Shown: piece by piece, positions 35,445 to 44,508 of the stretch | Numbering within the stretch: position 1 is the first letter of the stretch | How the letters are laid out: every line of letters begins with the position of its first letter | NCBI RefSeq assembly: GCF_022378335.1 | Contig: NZ_JAIQCI010000002.1 | Coordinates: 124,001 to 188,000 of the forward strand | Direction: 5' to 3' | DNA from: Croceicoccus hydrothermalis | GTDB taxonomy: Bacteria; Pseudomonadota; Alphaproteobacteria; Sphingomonadales; Sphingomonadaceae | Length of the DNA: 64,000 nucleotides | Translations under genes and position numbers: made by a program | The notes under the pieces: generated by a model | Databases searched by the model: none | What the model saw: the letters and a program-made list of their open reading frames with translations, nothing else | Told to the model about the DNA's origin: nothing

Positions 35445-36851
35445 TCATTGCGGCTGTCCGGCGGGGCGGGGCGCATCGCCATGGGCATCCCCCATGCGGC
35501 GCACGGCCTCGACCTTTGCATGGAGAGGGGTCCAGTCGTCGTCCCTGTCGATCGCGGCCCAGATCGCCTCCACCTCCTCGATCAGCATGGATTGCGCCTG
35601 TTCCTCGGACCAGTAGGGGTGCGTATCGGCGACCCTGTCGGTTCCGGACAGAAGCGCGGCGAACCCGCTGGCCTCGGGCGGCAATCGGCCGGTTCGCGCC
35701 GCGTGAAAGAACGCGTCGGGCTGCATGCCGGTTGCGCGCATGGCCTTTTCGCCCTCGCTGACCAATGCAGCGGCGGTGTCGCCATCACAATCGCGAACGC
35801 CGAGCCGCCAGGCAAAGCGGCGCCGGACCGCGGCGGTGAACAATGCGGCATAGCGGTCGAGCGCGGCGATGAGCGGCTCCGCCTCGCATATGGGGCGCAG
35901 CGCGATGGCCAATTGCGCACAGTTCCAGTGAAGCGCGTCGCCTTGCCGCCCGAAAGCGTAAAGCCCCTCCCTGTCGAAATAGGCGGCGGTGAACGCGGGA
36001 TCCCATCGGGGCAGGAAGCGCCACGGTCCGTAATCGAAACTTTCGCCCGACACATTCATGTTGTCGGTGTTGAGCACGCCATGCACGAAACCCGCCACGG
36101 CATAGGACGCCGCCTGATCCGCGAGCCGTTCGACCACGAGATGCAGCAAGCGGACCGCGGGATCGTCCCGCTGCGGCGCGTCTTCGGGCGGTGGCGGGCC
36201 GGGATAGTGGGTGAGCGCATATTGGGTGAGGGCGCGCAGGTGCTCATCCTCGCGCAGGAAGGCGAGCCGCTGAAAACTGCCGATGCGGATATGGCCGTGG
36301 CTCAACCGCACCATCACCGCGCTGCGCGTAGGCGAGGGTTCGTCACCGCGTTCCAGGCTTTCGCCCGTCTCGATCACCGAAAACGTGCGCGAGCTATGCA
36401 CGCCCAGCGCCTCCAGCATTTCGGTCGCGAGGATTTCGCGCACCGCCCCCTTGCAGGTCAGCCGCCCGTCGCCGAACCGGCTATATGGTGTCTGTCCCGA
36501 CCCTTTCGTGCCTAGGTCCATCAAACGGCCGGCGCCGTCGCGCATCTGTGCGAACAGGAAACCGCGCCCGTCGCCGATCTCTGGATTGTAATTGCGAAAC
36601 TGATGCCCGTGATAGCGCAGCGCGAGCGGCGATAAGAGATTCTGGGGCAGCGATTCGAACCGCCCGAAATGCGCGATCCAATCGGCGTCGGAAAGATCGG
36701 CAAGGCCAACCTCCCGCGCCGCGCGATCATTGCGGAATCGCAGCGTATGGGCGGGAAATGTCGCAGCTTCGACCGGGTCGGCGATCCACGATGCGATGGA
36801 CAGGATCGGCGTTTCGGGCCGATAGCGGGCTGTTTGCGGATCGCCTTGCAT
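35445..36851 (-). CDS. selO: Protein adenylyltransferase SelO (YdiU)
   Basis: A 468-residue pseudokinase that AMPylates protein Ser, Thr or Tyr residues. The ATP-site motif DLGTKGSGQTPYSRFGDGR and KGAVREILATEML are typical, as are the catalytic-loop/metal motif GVLNTDNMNVSGESFDYGP and the RYHGHQFRNYNPEIGDGRG region. A C-terminal CxxU or CxxC redox motif found in some SelO proteins is not present. Start at 36851, divergent from the hydrolase gene with 108 bp between. Confidence 0.95.
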   Translation of the reverse strand: MQGDPQTARYRPETPILSIASWIADPVEAATFPAHTLRFRNDRAAREVGLADLSDADWIAHFGRFESLPQNLLSPLALRYHGHQFRNYNPEIGDGRGFLFAQMRDGAGRLMDLGTKGSGQTPYSRFGDGRLTCKGAVREILATEMLEALGVHSSRTFSVIETGESLERGDEPSPTRSAVMVRLSHGHIRIGSFQRLAFLREDEHLRALTQYALTHYPGPPPPEDAPQRDDPAVRLLHLVVERLADQAASYAVAGFVHGVLNTDNMNVSGESFDYGPWRFLPRWDPAFTAAYFDREGLYAFGRQGDALHWNCAQLAIALRPICEAEPLIAALDRYAALFTAAVRRRFAWRLGVRDCDGDTAAALVSEGEKAMRATGMQPDAFFHAARTGRLPPEASGFAALLSGTDRVADTHPYWSEEQAQSMLIEEVEAIWAAIDRDDDWTPLHAKVEAVRRMGDAHGDAPRPAGQPQ

Positions 36852-36959
36852 CGCGCGATAGTGGGGCCGTGCCTGCGATCGTGCAATTCTCTTTTGGCAA
36901 AAGGCACGCTAAACGCATGGCCACACGCCGCCATCGCCCTTCTCGATCAGGATACGACA

Positions 36960-37904
36960 GTGACCGACACACCGCGCGACACACGCGAAACCCGCGCCGA
37001 CCCGGCGAGCGATGAAGGCAGGGCAGCGCCCTATATCGACAGATTCTGGGAAAGCGATGACGGCCTGCAACTCCATTACCGCGATTACGAAGGGCCCGAG
37101 GGATCCGGCGCGTTGCCGGTGCTGTGCATTCCGGGGCTGACCCGCAATGCGCGCGATTTCGAATCGCTTGCCGAAACGCTGGCGCAGGATCGCCGCGTGC
37201 TGGTCGCCGAATTGCGGGGCCGGGGGCTGAGCGAGCAGCCGCGCGATGCGGCAAGCTACACGCCCGTCACCTATGCGCAGGATATCGCCGGATTGTTCGC
37301 GCAGGAGGGGATCGCGCGCGCGGTGTTCATCGGCACCTCGCTCGGCGGGATCGTGACGATGCTTTACGCGCTTTCCCATCGGGAACGGATCGCAGGCGCC
37401 GTGCTCAACGATATCGGCCCGGAAATCGAGCAGGTCGGGCTCGACCGCATCGCCGGCTATGTCGGGCAGGGGCGCAACTATCCGACATGGATGCACGCCG
37501 CGCGCGCGTTGCAGGAAAGCCAGGGCGAATGCTATCCCGACTGGGGCCTCGACGAATGGCTGGCCCATGCGAAACGGTTGATGGTGATGGGCAATAACGG
37601 GCGGATCGGGTTCGATTACGACTCTCGCATCGCCGACGCCTTTGCCCGCGATGACGAACGGCCGGAGGATGACGCGCCGCAGCCCGTTTCGCTCTGGCCG
37701 GGATTCGACGCGCTTGCGGGGCGGCCCGTGCTGATCCTCCGCGGGGAGAATTCGGACCTGCTTTCGCCCGCAACCGCGGCGAAGATGGCCGCGCAAGGCC
37801 CTGAGGTTACGCTTGTCACCGTGCCGCGAACCGGCCATGCGCCCACGCTCGACGAACCGCAGTCGCGCGAGGCCATCGCCCGGCTGCTGCAACGAACGGG
37901 CTGA
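36960..37904 (+). CDS. Alpha/beta-hydrolase
   Basis: A 314-residue alpha/beta-hydrolase, probably cytosolic. Oxyanion-region motif LCIPGLTRNARDFE; nucleophile elbow GTSLGG; acid Asp and His near the end (GENSDLLSP, RTGHAPTLDEP). The start is GTG 36960, after AGGA; earlier in-frame codons lie in the divergent promoter region. Substrate unknown. Ends eight bases before the glycosyltransferase start. Confidence 0.85.
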   Translation: MTDTPRDTRETRADPASDEGRAAPYIDRFWESDDGLQLHYRDYEGPEGSGALPVLCIPGLTRNARDFESLAETLAQDRRVLVAELRGRGLSEQPRDAASYTPVTYAQDIAGLFAQEGIARAVFIGTSLGGIVTMLYALSHRERIAGAVLNDIGPEIEQVGLDRIAGYVGQGRNYPTWMHAARALQESQGECYPDWGLDEWLAHAKRLMVMGNNGRIGFDYDSRIADAFARDDERPEDDAPQPVSLWPGFDALAGRPVLILRGENSDLLSPATAAKMAAQGPEVTLVTVPRTGHAPTLDEPQSREAIARLLQRTG

Positions 37905-37911
37905 TCCTCAC

Positions 37912-39006
37912 ATGGCGAAGAAGAAGATCAAGGTGTTGAAGGTGCGCAAGCTGCTGCACCTCGGTATCGATGGCGAGGCGATGGCGTGGTCGGCACGTCT
38001 GATCCGCAGCCTCCCGCCCAGGATGCAGAACCATTCGCCCTTCGCCGATGATGACACGGCGTCGAGGTTGCAGCTTTACCGCCCTGATTTTCCTGTGTTT
38101 TCGGGTATTGCGGGGCTCGGCCGCCTGTCGCGAATGGCGCGGGCGATGCGCGGCTACGATCTCGTCGTGACGCATGGCGACAGGGCGCTCAACCCGGTCA
38201 TGGCGCACACGTTTTTCGCAGGGCAGCTGGGCTTGCCGCCGCTGCTCCACCTGCACGATGGGGTGGCGGGGTTTACAGGCGGCATGCTGCACGATTTTCG
38301 CCGGCGCCTCGCCTTTGCCAGAACGCAGGCCATCGTCGTGCCGACCACGGACAGCGCCGCCGAATTCGCCCGTGCCTTCTCACCCCCTGCGGGCAGCCTG
38401 CAGATCCTGCCGCCGCTGTTTCCGCAGGCGCCGCGCGTAAAACCGCGCCCCGACGCGATGCCCCGGCTGGTAAAACGCGGGGCGGAACGATGGATCGCGG
38501 CGCAGGCATGCGATTTCGCACCGGTTGCCGATGCGGTGATCGGATCGCTGCCGCAGATGCCGGATCATTGGCGGCTGGTATTGTTCGGAACGCGCGCGGA
38601 AACGGCGCCGCTCGTCGCGCGGGCGGAGCAGGATGCGATGCAGGACCGCGTGCTGACGACCGACCGGGTTGCGGGGCCATCCGATTTCGCGGGGCTTTAC
38701 GACATCGTCCTGTGCGCGTCGGACGGCGGGCTGCCGCCGGGCATGACCGATGCGATGGCCGCCGGTTCCGCCGTGGTGGTGCGCGGGCCGCGGGCAATGT
38801 CCGAACTGCTCCCGCCCGAAGGCCGGTTCGCGCATGTGGGCGCGAGCGATGGCGAGGCCTTGCGCGATGCGCTGTGCCGCATGGTGGCAGGCGATACCGC
38901 GGCAGAGGCGGGCGCGGCCAATGCATCCTACGCTGCGGAGCGCGCCGATCCCGCGCCGTATCACGCGCTGATCGCGGGGCTGCTCGACATACCCCAGCTC
39001 GATTGA
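37912..39006 (+). CDS. Glycosyltransferase, GT-B/GT4-like
   Basis: A 364-residue protein with a Lys-rich start (KKKIKVLKVRKLLHL) and two Rossmann-like halves. The first has DLVVTHGDRALNPVMAH and a HLHDGV strand. The second has the nucleotide-sugar site pattern ASDGGLPPGMTDAMAAGSAVVV, close to the E-x7-E region of GT4 enzymes but without the usual first Glu. Acceptor and donor sugar are not evident. No other polysaccharide genes are near. Likely co-transcribed with the upstream hydrolase. Confidence 0.72.
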   Translation: MAKKKIKVLKVRKLLHLGIDGEAMAWSARLIRSLPPRMQNHSPFADDDTASRLQLYRPDFPVFSGIAGLGRLSRMARAMRGYDLVVTHGDRALNPVMAHTFFAGQLGLPPLLHLHDGVAGFTGGMLHDFRRRLAFARTQAIVVPTTDSAAEFARAFSPPAGSLQILPPLFPQAPRVKPRPDAMPRLVKRGAERWIAAQACDFAPVADAVIGSLPQMPDHWRLVLFGTRAETAPLVARAEQDAMQDRVLTTDRVAGPSDFAGLYDIVLCASDGGLPPGMTDAMAAGSAVVVRGPRAMSELLPPEGRFAHVGASDGEALRDALCRMVAGDTAAEAGAANASYAAERADPAPYHALIAGLLDIPQLD

Positions 39007-39159
39007 CCCGGCCCCGCGACAAGGTTTTGCCCTTTCATCGCGGGTTCAGGGGATAAGCGCTCTATGCCGGGGCCGGATGTGCGACGGGGATTGGCGATTG
39101 AAAAGCCCTGTCGCGCCGCCTAGACCCCGCGCGAACCGACCGCATGAAAGGCAACGAAC

Positions 39160-39939
39160 TTGGCGCTTCGCCCCAAAACCCCCGAAGACCGGCAGCAGGC
39201 GCTCGCCCGGCAGGAAAAGGCGCAGGAGGACGTGTTCCGCCGCGAGGTGGACGAAGCCGTGCGGCAGGACCGGATGCAATCCGCGATGCGCCGCTATGGC
39301 GTGCCCGCGCTTGTTGTCGCGGTTCTGCTGATCGTGGGGCTGGGCGGCTATGTCTGGTGGCACGGGCGGCAGGTCGCAGAGGCGGAGGCCGATGCGGTCG
39401 AGCTTACGCTCGCGATGGATCGCATCGATGCGAATCGGCTCGATGAGGCGAGCGAGCGGCTCTCTCCCCTTCTGGAGTCCGACATTGCCGGCTATCGCGC
39501 GCCCGCCCGCATGGCGGCAGCGGGCATCGCGCTGGAACAGGGCGACGCGGCGGAGGCGACACGGCTTTTCGACCTCGTCGCGCAGGATGCCGACGCGCCC
39601 GATGCCCTGCGCGATCTTGCGCGGCTTAGGGCGGTGTCGGCCAATTTCGACGCGATGGCCCCGGCCGAGGTGATCGAGCGTCTGGGCCCGATCGCGGCAC
39701 CCGGCAATCCGTTTTTCGGCAGCGCGGGCGAGCTGGTCGCCATGGCACAGATCAAGCAGGGCAACGAGGACGAAGCCGGCGCCATGTTCGCACAGATCGC
39801 GCGCGAGGACGACGTGCCGCAATCGCTGCGCGCACGGGCGCGGCAGATGGCCGGCGTGCTGGGCACCGACGCGATCGACGATGCACAGCAGGTCGTCGAG
39901 GATATCATGCAAGGCAGCGCCGCAAGGCCGCGGCCGTAA
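39160..39939 (+). CDS. YfgM-like TPR membrane protein
   Basis: A 259-residue protein with a charged cytosolic N-terminus, one membrane helix (about 48-66) and a periplasmic TPR-type helical domain. The YfgM family sits at the SecYEG exit and cooperates with periplasmic chaperones. It is encoded directly before bamB, the usual arrangement. The only good start is TTG 39160, after AAAGG; the nearby ATG 39144 is in another frame. Confidence 0.85.
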   Translation: MALRPKTPEDRQQALARQEKAQEDVFRREVDEAVRQDRMQSAMRRYGVPALVVAVLLIVGLGGYVWWHGRQVAEAEADAVELTLAMDRIDANRLDEASERLSPLLESDIAGYRAPARMAAAGIALEQGDAAEATRLFDLVAQDADAPDALRDLARLRAVSANFDAMAPAEVIERLGPIAAPGNPFFGSAGELVAMAQIKQGNEDEAGAMFAQIAREDDVPQSLRARARQMAGVLGTDAIDDAQQVVEDIMQGSAARPRP

Positions 39940-39948
39940 GAGGATCGG

Positions 39949-41322
39949 ATGCAGGTTTTGAACACATATTTTCCGACATCGGCCCGCCGGCGCGGCGCAG
40001 GTTTCCTGCGCGGTACGGCAATGGCCGTGCTTGCCGTCTCGCTCGGCGCGTGCAGCATTTTCGACAAGGGCGACCCCGAAACCACGCCGACGGTCGGCAA
40101 CCGCACGCCGATCCTCTCCAAGATCGAGAGCGGTGCGAAGGTGGACCCGGCGCTGGCCAATGTGCCCGTCGTGCTCCCGGCGCAGCAGGTGAACGCCGAA
40201 TGGGCGCAGGCGGGGGGATCGGCCTCCAAAAGCTATGGTCATCTCGCACTGTCCCCTTCGCCCGGCCGGGCCTGGTCGGTCGATATCGCCGGGGGCAACA
40301 CGCGCCGCAGGCTCGCCGCGTCGCCGGTCATCGGCAATGGCATCATGTTCGTCTATGACACGGCGGGAACGGTGCAGGCGTTCGATGCGAACACCGGTGC
40401 GCGCCTGTGGCAACATTCGCTCGAATCCGACGGTGGGGGCAGCAATTCGCTGTTCGGCGGCGGGGTCAGCTATGCGGACGGGCGCGTCTATGCGACCACG
40501 GGCCTTGGCGAGGTTGCCGCGCTCGACGCGCAGACGGGGGCCGAATTCTGGCGCGTGAATTTGAACTCGCCCTTGCGCGGTGCGCCCACGCTCGCGTTCG
40601 GCGAAGTGTTCGTGATGACGCAGGACAACCGCATCTATGCGCTGGATGCACAGGACGGGTCGCAGAACTGGACCGAGGCGGGCTCTTCGGGTCAGTCGGG
40701 TGTGTTCGGCGTGGCGGCACCCGCGGCGGGGCAGGGCACGGTGATCGCGGGCTATTCCTCGGGCGAGCTTATCGCCTATCGCTATGAAAACGGGCGCAAC
40801 CTTTGGGCCGATGCGCTTTCACGGACCAGCATTTCGACATCCGTCGGCACGCTGACCGACATCGACGCCGATCCGATCATCGATTCGGGCCGTGTCTATG
40901 CGCTGGGTCAGGGCGGGCGCATGGCGGCGTACGAGCTCGTCACCGGGCAGCGTATCTGGGAACTCAATCTCGCCGGGATTTCGACGCCGGCGGTCGCGGG
41001 CGACTGGATCTTCACCCTCACCGACGATGCGCGCATGCTCGCCATCAGCCGCGCCACGGGCAAGGTGCGCTGGATCGCGCAGCTTGCCCATTATCGCAAG
41101 CCGAAGAACAAGGAAGGCGAGATCTTCTGGTCCGGGCCGGTGCTTGCGGGCGAGCGGCTCTGGATCGCAAATTCGCGCGGGGAACTGTGGGCCGTGAATG
41201 CCGCCGATGGCGAGGCGAACATGATCGCGGAACTGAACGCCGGCGTATCGCTCGCCCCGGTGGTTGCCAACAACACGCTTTACGTGCTGGACGAAAGCGG
41301 GCGGATCACCGCCTTTCGCTAA
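39949..41322 (+). CDS. bamB: Outer membrane protein assembly factor BamB
   Basis: A 457-residue lipoprotein (box SLGAC, about residue 35) with an eight-bladed PQQ-type beta-propeller; successive blades show repeats such as VQAFDANTGARLW, VAALDAQTGAEFW, IYALDAQDGSQNW and LWAVNAADGEA. BamB helps BamA insert outer-membrane proteins. It follows the YfgM-like gene by nine bases. The GTPase gene der, usual after bamB, is absent; gshA on the other strand follows. Confidence 0.95.
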   Translation: MQVLNTYFPTSARRRGAGFLRGTAMAVLAVSLGACSIFDKGDPETTPTVGNRTPILSKIESGAKVDPALANVPVVLPAQQVNAEWAQAGGSASKSYGHLALSPSPGRAWSVDIAGGNTRRRLAASPVIGNGIMFVYDTAGTVQAFDANTGARLWQHSLESDGGGSNSLFGGGVSYADGRVYATTGLGEVAALDAQTGAEFWRVNLNSPLRGAPTLAFGEVFVMTQDNRIYALDAQDGSQNWTEAGSSGQSGVFGVAAPAAGQGTVIAGYSSGELIAYRYENGRNLWADALSRTSISTSVGTLTDIDADPIIDSGRVYALGQGGRMAAYELVTGQRIWELNLAGISTPAVAGDWIFTLTDDARMLAISRATGKVRWIAQLAHYRKPKNKEGEIFWSGPVLAGERLWIANSRGELWAVNAADGEANMIAELNAGVSLAPVVANNTLYVLDESGRITAFR

Positions 41323-41364
41323 ACCATGATGCGCGCCCGGCCCGCCCTGCCGGACGCGCCATGA

Positions 41365-42738
41365 TCAAAAGCTCTTCGCGCCGTAGATCCGCGATACGTC
41401 GCCGTTCCATTCGCCGTGATACAGGTCGAGGCATCGTTCGGCGAGCGTCTTCCCGCTGCGTACCACCTCGTCCAGCGGTTCGAGAAAGCCGGTTTCGTTG
41501 TCCCCGCTCGCATTGCGGCGGTCGCGCGCGGACAATCCGGCTCGCGCGATGGACAGCACCTCGCCCGCGATGTCGCGCAGCGTTCCGCCGCCCGGCAGGG
41601 GCGCGGCCAGCCCCATTTTCGGCACCGCGTCGCGCAATGCCTCGCGCTCGGCCATGGTCCAGCCCTTGACCAGATCCCACGCCGCGTCGATCGCGGTCCG
41701 GTCGTAAAGCAACCCGACCCACAGCGCCGGAAGCGCGCAGATCCGATTCCACGGCCCCCCATCGGCCCCCCGCATTTCGAGGAAGCTCTTGAGCCGCACC
41801 TCGGGAAAGGCGGTGGACATATGGTCCTCCCAATCGGCGGCGGTCGGCTTTTCGCCGGGCAGGACGGATAGCTTGCCATCGAGGAAATCGCGGAACGAAT
41901 GGCCTGCCGCGTCGATATATCTTCCGTCGCGAAAGACGAAATACATCGGCACGTCGAGCATGTAATCGGCATAGCGCTCGTAACCGAAGCCATCCTCGAA
42001 CACGAAGGGCAGCATGCCGGTGCGATGCGGATCGGTATCGGACCAGATATGGCTGCGATAGGACAGGAATCCGTTCGGCTTGCCCTCCAGAAACGGCGAA
42101 TTGGCGAACAACGCCGTCGCCAGCGGTTGCAGCGCGAGCCCGACGCGGAACTTGGCCACCATATCGGCCTCGCTCTCGTAATCGAGGTTCACCTGAATCG
42201 TGCAGGTCCGCAGCATCATGTCGAGACCGAGATTGCCGACGCGCGGCATGTGGCGGCGCATGATGTCATAGCGCCCCTTCGGCATCATGGGGAGCTCCTC
42301 GCGCGTCTTGTCCGGCCACATTCCCGCGCCGAGGAAGCCGACGCCGAAACGGTCGCCAATCGCCTTCACCTGTTCGAGGTGGCGCCCGGTTTCGGCGCAG
42401 GTTTCGTGCAGGTTTTCAAGCGGCGCGCCCGAGAGTTCGAGCTGTCCCGCAGGCTCCAGGCTGACCGTGCCGTCGGGGCCGGACATGGCGATGACCTTGC
42501 CGTTTTCCTCCACAGGCGACCATCCGAATTGGGTGAGCCCCATGAGGATGTCGCGAATGCCGCCCGGTTCGTCATAGCTGGGCGCGTGGTGATCGCCGCG
42601 CTTGTACACCAGCTTTTCATGTTCGGTGCCGATGCGCCAGTTTTCGGGCGGCTTTTCCCCGTCGGCCATCGGGCGGATCAGGGCGTCGCGGCTTTCGATG
42701 ACCGGCGCGGCTTGGGCAGAGGTTTTGCGCGTGCTCAT
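41365..42738 (-). CDS. gshA: Glutamate-cysteine ligase (plant/alphaproteobacterial type)
   Basis: A 457-residue enzyme for the first step of glutathione synthesis (gamma-glutamylcysteine). It has the type-2 family pattern: NWRIGTEHEKLVY at the N-terminus, SLEPAGQLELSGAP for substrate binding, and the metal/ATP region with MLRTCTIQVNLDYESE. RGADGGPWNRICALPALWVGLLYD also fits. Start at 42738; a longer frame upstream is non-coding. It is convergent with bamB. Confidence 0.95.
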   Translation of the reverse strand: MSTRKTSAQAAPVIESRDALIRPMADGEKPPENWRIGTEHEKLVYKRGDHHAPSYDEPGGIRDILMGLTQFGWSPVEENGKVIAMSGPDGTVSLEPAGQLELSGAPLENLHETCAETGRHLEQVKAIGDRFGVGFLGAGMWPDKTREELPMMPKGRYDIMRRHMPRVGNLGLDMMLRTCTIQVNLDYESEADMVAKFRVGLALQPLATALFANSPFLEGKPNGFLSYRSHIWSDTDPHRTGMLPFVFEDGFGYERYADYMLDVPMYFVFRDGRYIDAAGHSFRDFLDGKLSVLPGEKPTAADWEDHMSTAFPEVRLKSFLEMRGADGGPWNRICALPALWVGLLYDRTAIDAAWDLVKGWTMAEREALRDAVPKMGLAAPLPGGGTLRDIAGEVLSIARAGLSARDRRNASGDNETGFLEPLDEVVRSGKTLAERCLDLYHGEWNGDVSRIYGAKSF

Positions 42739-42798
42739 GCCCTGCGCGTTAGGACGCCACGCCCCGCGATGCCAGCGCAATCTTATGGGGGGCGCGCC

Positions 42799-43545
42799 TT
42801 ACGCCCAGTCGCCCGCGATCCCCATCCACAGCGCCGTTGCGGCAAGGGTCGCAGTCTCCCCCCGCAGGATACGAGGGCCGAGCGTGATCGCGCGTGCGGC
42901 CGTCACGCCGCGGATCGCATCGCGTTCGGCATCGTCAAATCCGCCCTCCGGCCCGGTGAGCAGGGCGGCCGTTCGCGGTCCGCGGGCAAATTCTCCCGCC
43001 GCCGCCGCGCCGCCCGTTTCGTCCGCGAAATACAAGGCCCTGTCATCGGGCCAGTCGCGCAGCAATGCGGCCAGCGGGACAGGCGCGCACAATTCGGGAA
43101 GGGCGGTTCGCGCGCATTGTTCGGCCGCCTCGGTCACGATGGTACGCGCGCGGTCGAGGTTCAGCGCATCGGCAACGCAGCGGCGCGTGATGAGCGGCTG
43201 TATCCGCCGTACGCCAAGTTCCGTCGCTTTTTCCAGCACCTGATCGAATCGCGGTTTCTTGAGCAATGCGGCGCATAGTGTGAAATCCGGCACGGTTTCG
43301 CGGGGGCGCATGTGTTCGACGATTTCGGCGGTCACCGCGCGCTTGCCCACGTCGGTCACGCGGGCGGCCCATTCGCCGGTCGCATCGTCGCACAGCATCA
43401 CCGCATCGCCTGTCCCCACGCGCATCACGCGGGCGAGGTAATGGGCGGCCTTCCCCTCGATGCGCACGTCCTGCCCCGGCGACAGAGGGTGTGGCACGAA
43501 AAGGCGGGGGGCGCTGCGCGGCGGCCAGGCGGGGGTTGCGGGCAT
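42799..43545 (-). CDS. rsmE: 16S rRNA (uracil-1498-N3)-methyltransferase
   Basis: A 248-residue SPOUT methyltransferase acting on the small subunit. A PUA-like N-terminal domain (RLFVPHPL, AHYLARVMR) precedes the knotted SPOUT core with LLTGPEGGF and the SAM knot LGPRILRGETA. It lies 60 bp upstream of gshA on the same strand and is divergent from ubiA. Confidence 0.95.
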   Translation of the reverse strand: MPATPAWPPRSAPRLFVPHPLSPGQDVRIEGKAAHYLARVMRVGTGDAVMLCDDATGEWAARVTDVGKRAVTAEIVEHMRPRETVPDFTLCAALLKKPRFDQVLEKATELGVRRIQPLITRRCVADALNLDRARTIVTEAAEQCARTALPELCAPVPLAALLRDWPDDRALYFADETGGAAAAGEFARGPRTAALLTGPEGGFDDAERDAIRGVTAARAITLGPRILRGETATLAATALWMGIAGDWA

Positions 43546-43599
43546 GGCGAAGCGTCTAGCCGCTTCGCTTCGCCGCGAAAAGACGCTAGCACGCTGCGC

Positions 43600-44508
43600 A
43601 TGGATGTGACCGCAACGCCCGACACGCAGTATCGCGGCTTCGTCGCCTGGCTCCCCGCGCCGGCGCGGCCCTATGCGCTTCTCGCCCGGTTCGATCGGCC
43701 GATCGGCTGGTGGCTCCTTTTCTGGCCCTGTGCGTGGGGGGTGTTGCTGGCCGGCGGGATGGATCGCTGGCCGCTGCTGCTCTGGCTGCTTGTCGGCTCG
43801 ATCGCGATGCGCGGCGCGGGATGCGTGTGGAACGATTTTCTCGACCGGGATCTCGACCGGCAGATCGCGCGCACCGCGACACGCCCGCTCGCCAGCGGTG
43901 CGGTGTCTGCAAAGCAGGCTTTGCTATGGCTGGGGGCGCTTTGCATCGCCGGGTTGATCGTGCTGCTGCAATTGCGGTTGCAGGCACAGCTTGTCGCGCT
44001 GGCCAGCATCGTGCCGGTGGCCGCCTATCCCTTGATGAAGCGCATCACCTGGTGGCCGCAGGCGTGGTTGGGGTTGGTGTTCAGCTGGGGTGCGCTGGTC
44101 GGCTGGGTCGAGATCGGGCTGCCGCAATGGGGCGTGCTGGCCGCGCTTTACGCCGGGGCGATCTGCTGGGTCATCGGCTATGACACGATCTACGCGCTGC
44201 AGGATATCGAGGATGACGCGCTGGTCGGTGTGCGGTCGAGCGCGCGGGCATTGGGCGGACGGGTGCGCGGCGGGGTGGCGGGCTTCTACCTTGCGGCGAT
44301 GGTGTTCTGGATGGTCGCGTTCTGGTTGCTGCGCGGGCATTGGCTGGCTCTCGTCGCGCTGGTGCCGATGGCGCTGCATCTTGGCTGGCAGATCGGGACA
44401 TTGCGGCCGGCGGATCCGGCCGATCCGCTGGCCAAGTTCCGCTCGAACCGGTTTGCGGGCTTGCTGATGGCGCTGGCCTGTCTCGTTGCGGGCAATGCCG
44501 GGATGTAA
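43600..44508 (+). CDS. ubiA: 4-hydroxybenzoate polyprenyltransferase
   Basis: A 302-residue polytopic prenyltransferase of ubiquinone synthesis. First Asp-rich motif NDFLDRDLDRQ (about 75-85) and second YDTIYALQDIEDD (about 190-202) bind the Mg-diphosphate. About nine helices. Start at 43600; the open frame upstream overlaps rsmE and is not coding. The quinone made would feed the cytochrome chain. Confidence 0.96.
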   Translation: MDVTATPDTQYRGFVAWLPAPARPYALLARFDRPIGWWLLFWPCAWGVLLAGGMDRWPLLLWLLVGSIAMRGAGCVWNDFLDRDLDRQIARTATRPLASGAVSAKQALLWLGALCIAGLIVLLQLRLQAQLVALASIVPVAAYPLMKRITWWPQAWLGLVFSWGALVGWVEIGLPQWGVLAALYAGAICWVIGYDTIYALQDIEDDALVGVRSSARALGGRVRGGVAGFYLAAMVFWMVAFWLLRGHWLALVALVPMALHLGWQIGTLRPADPADPLAKFRSNRFAGLLMALACLVAGNAGM

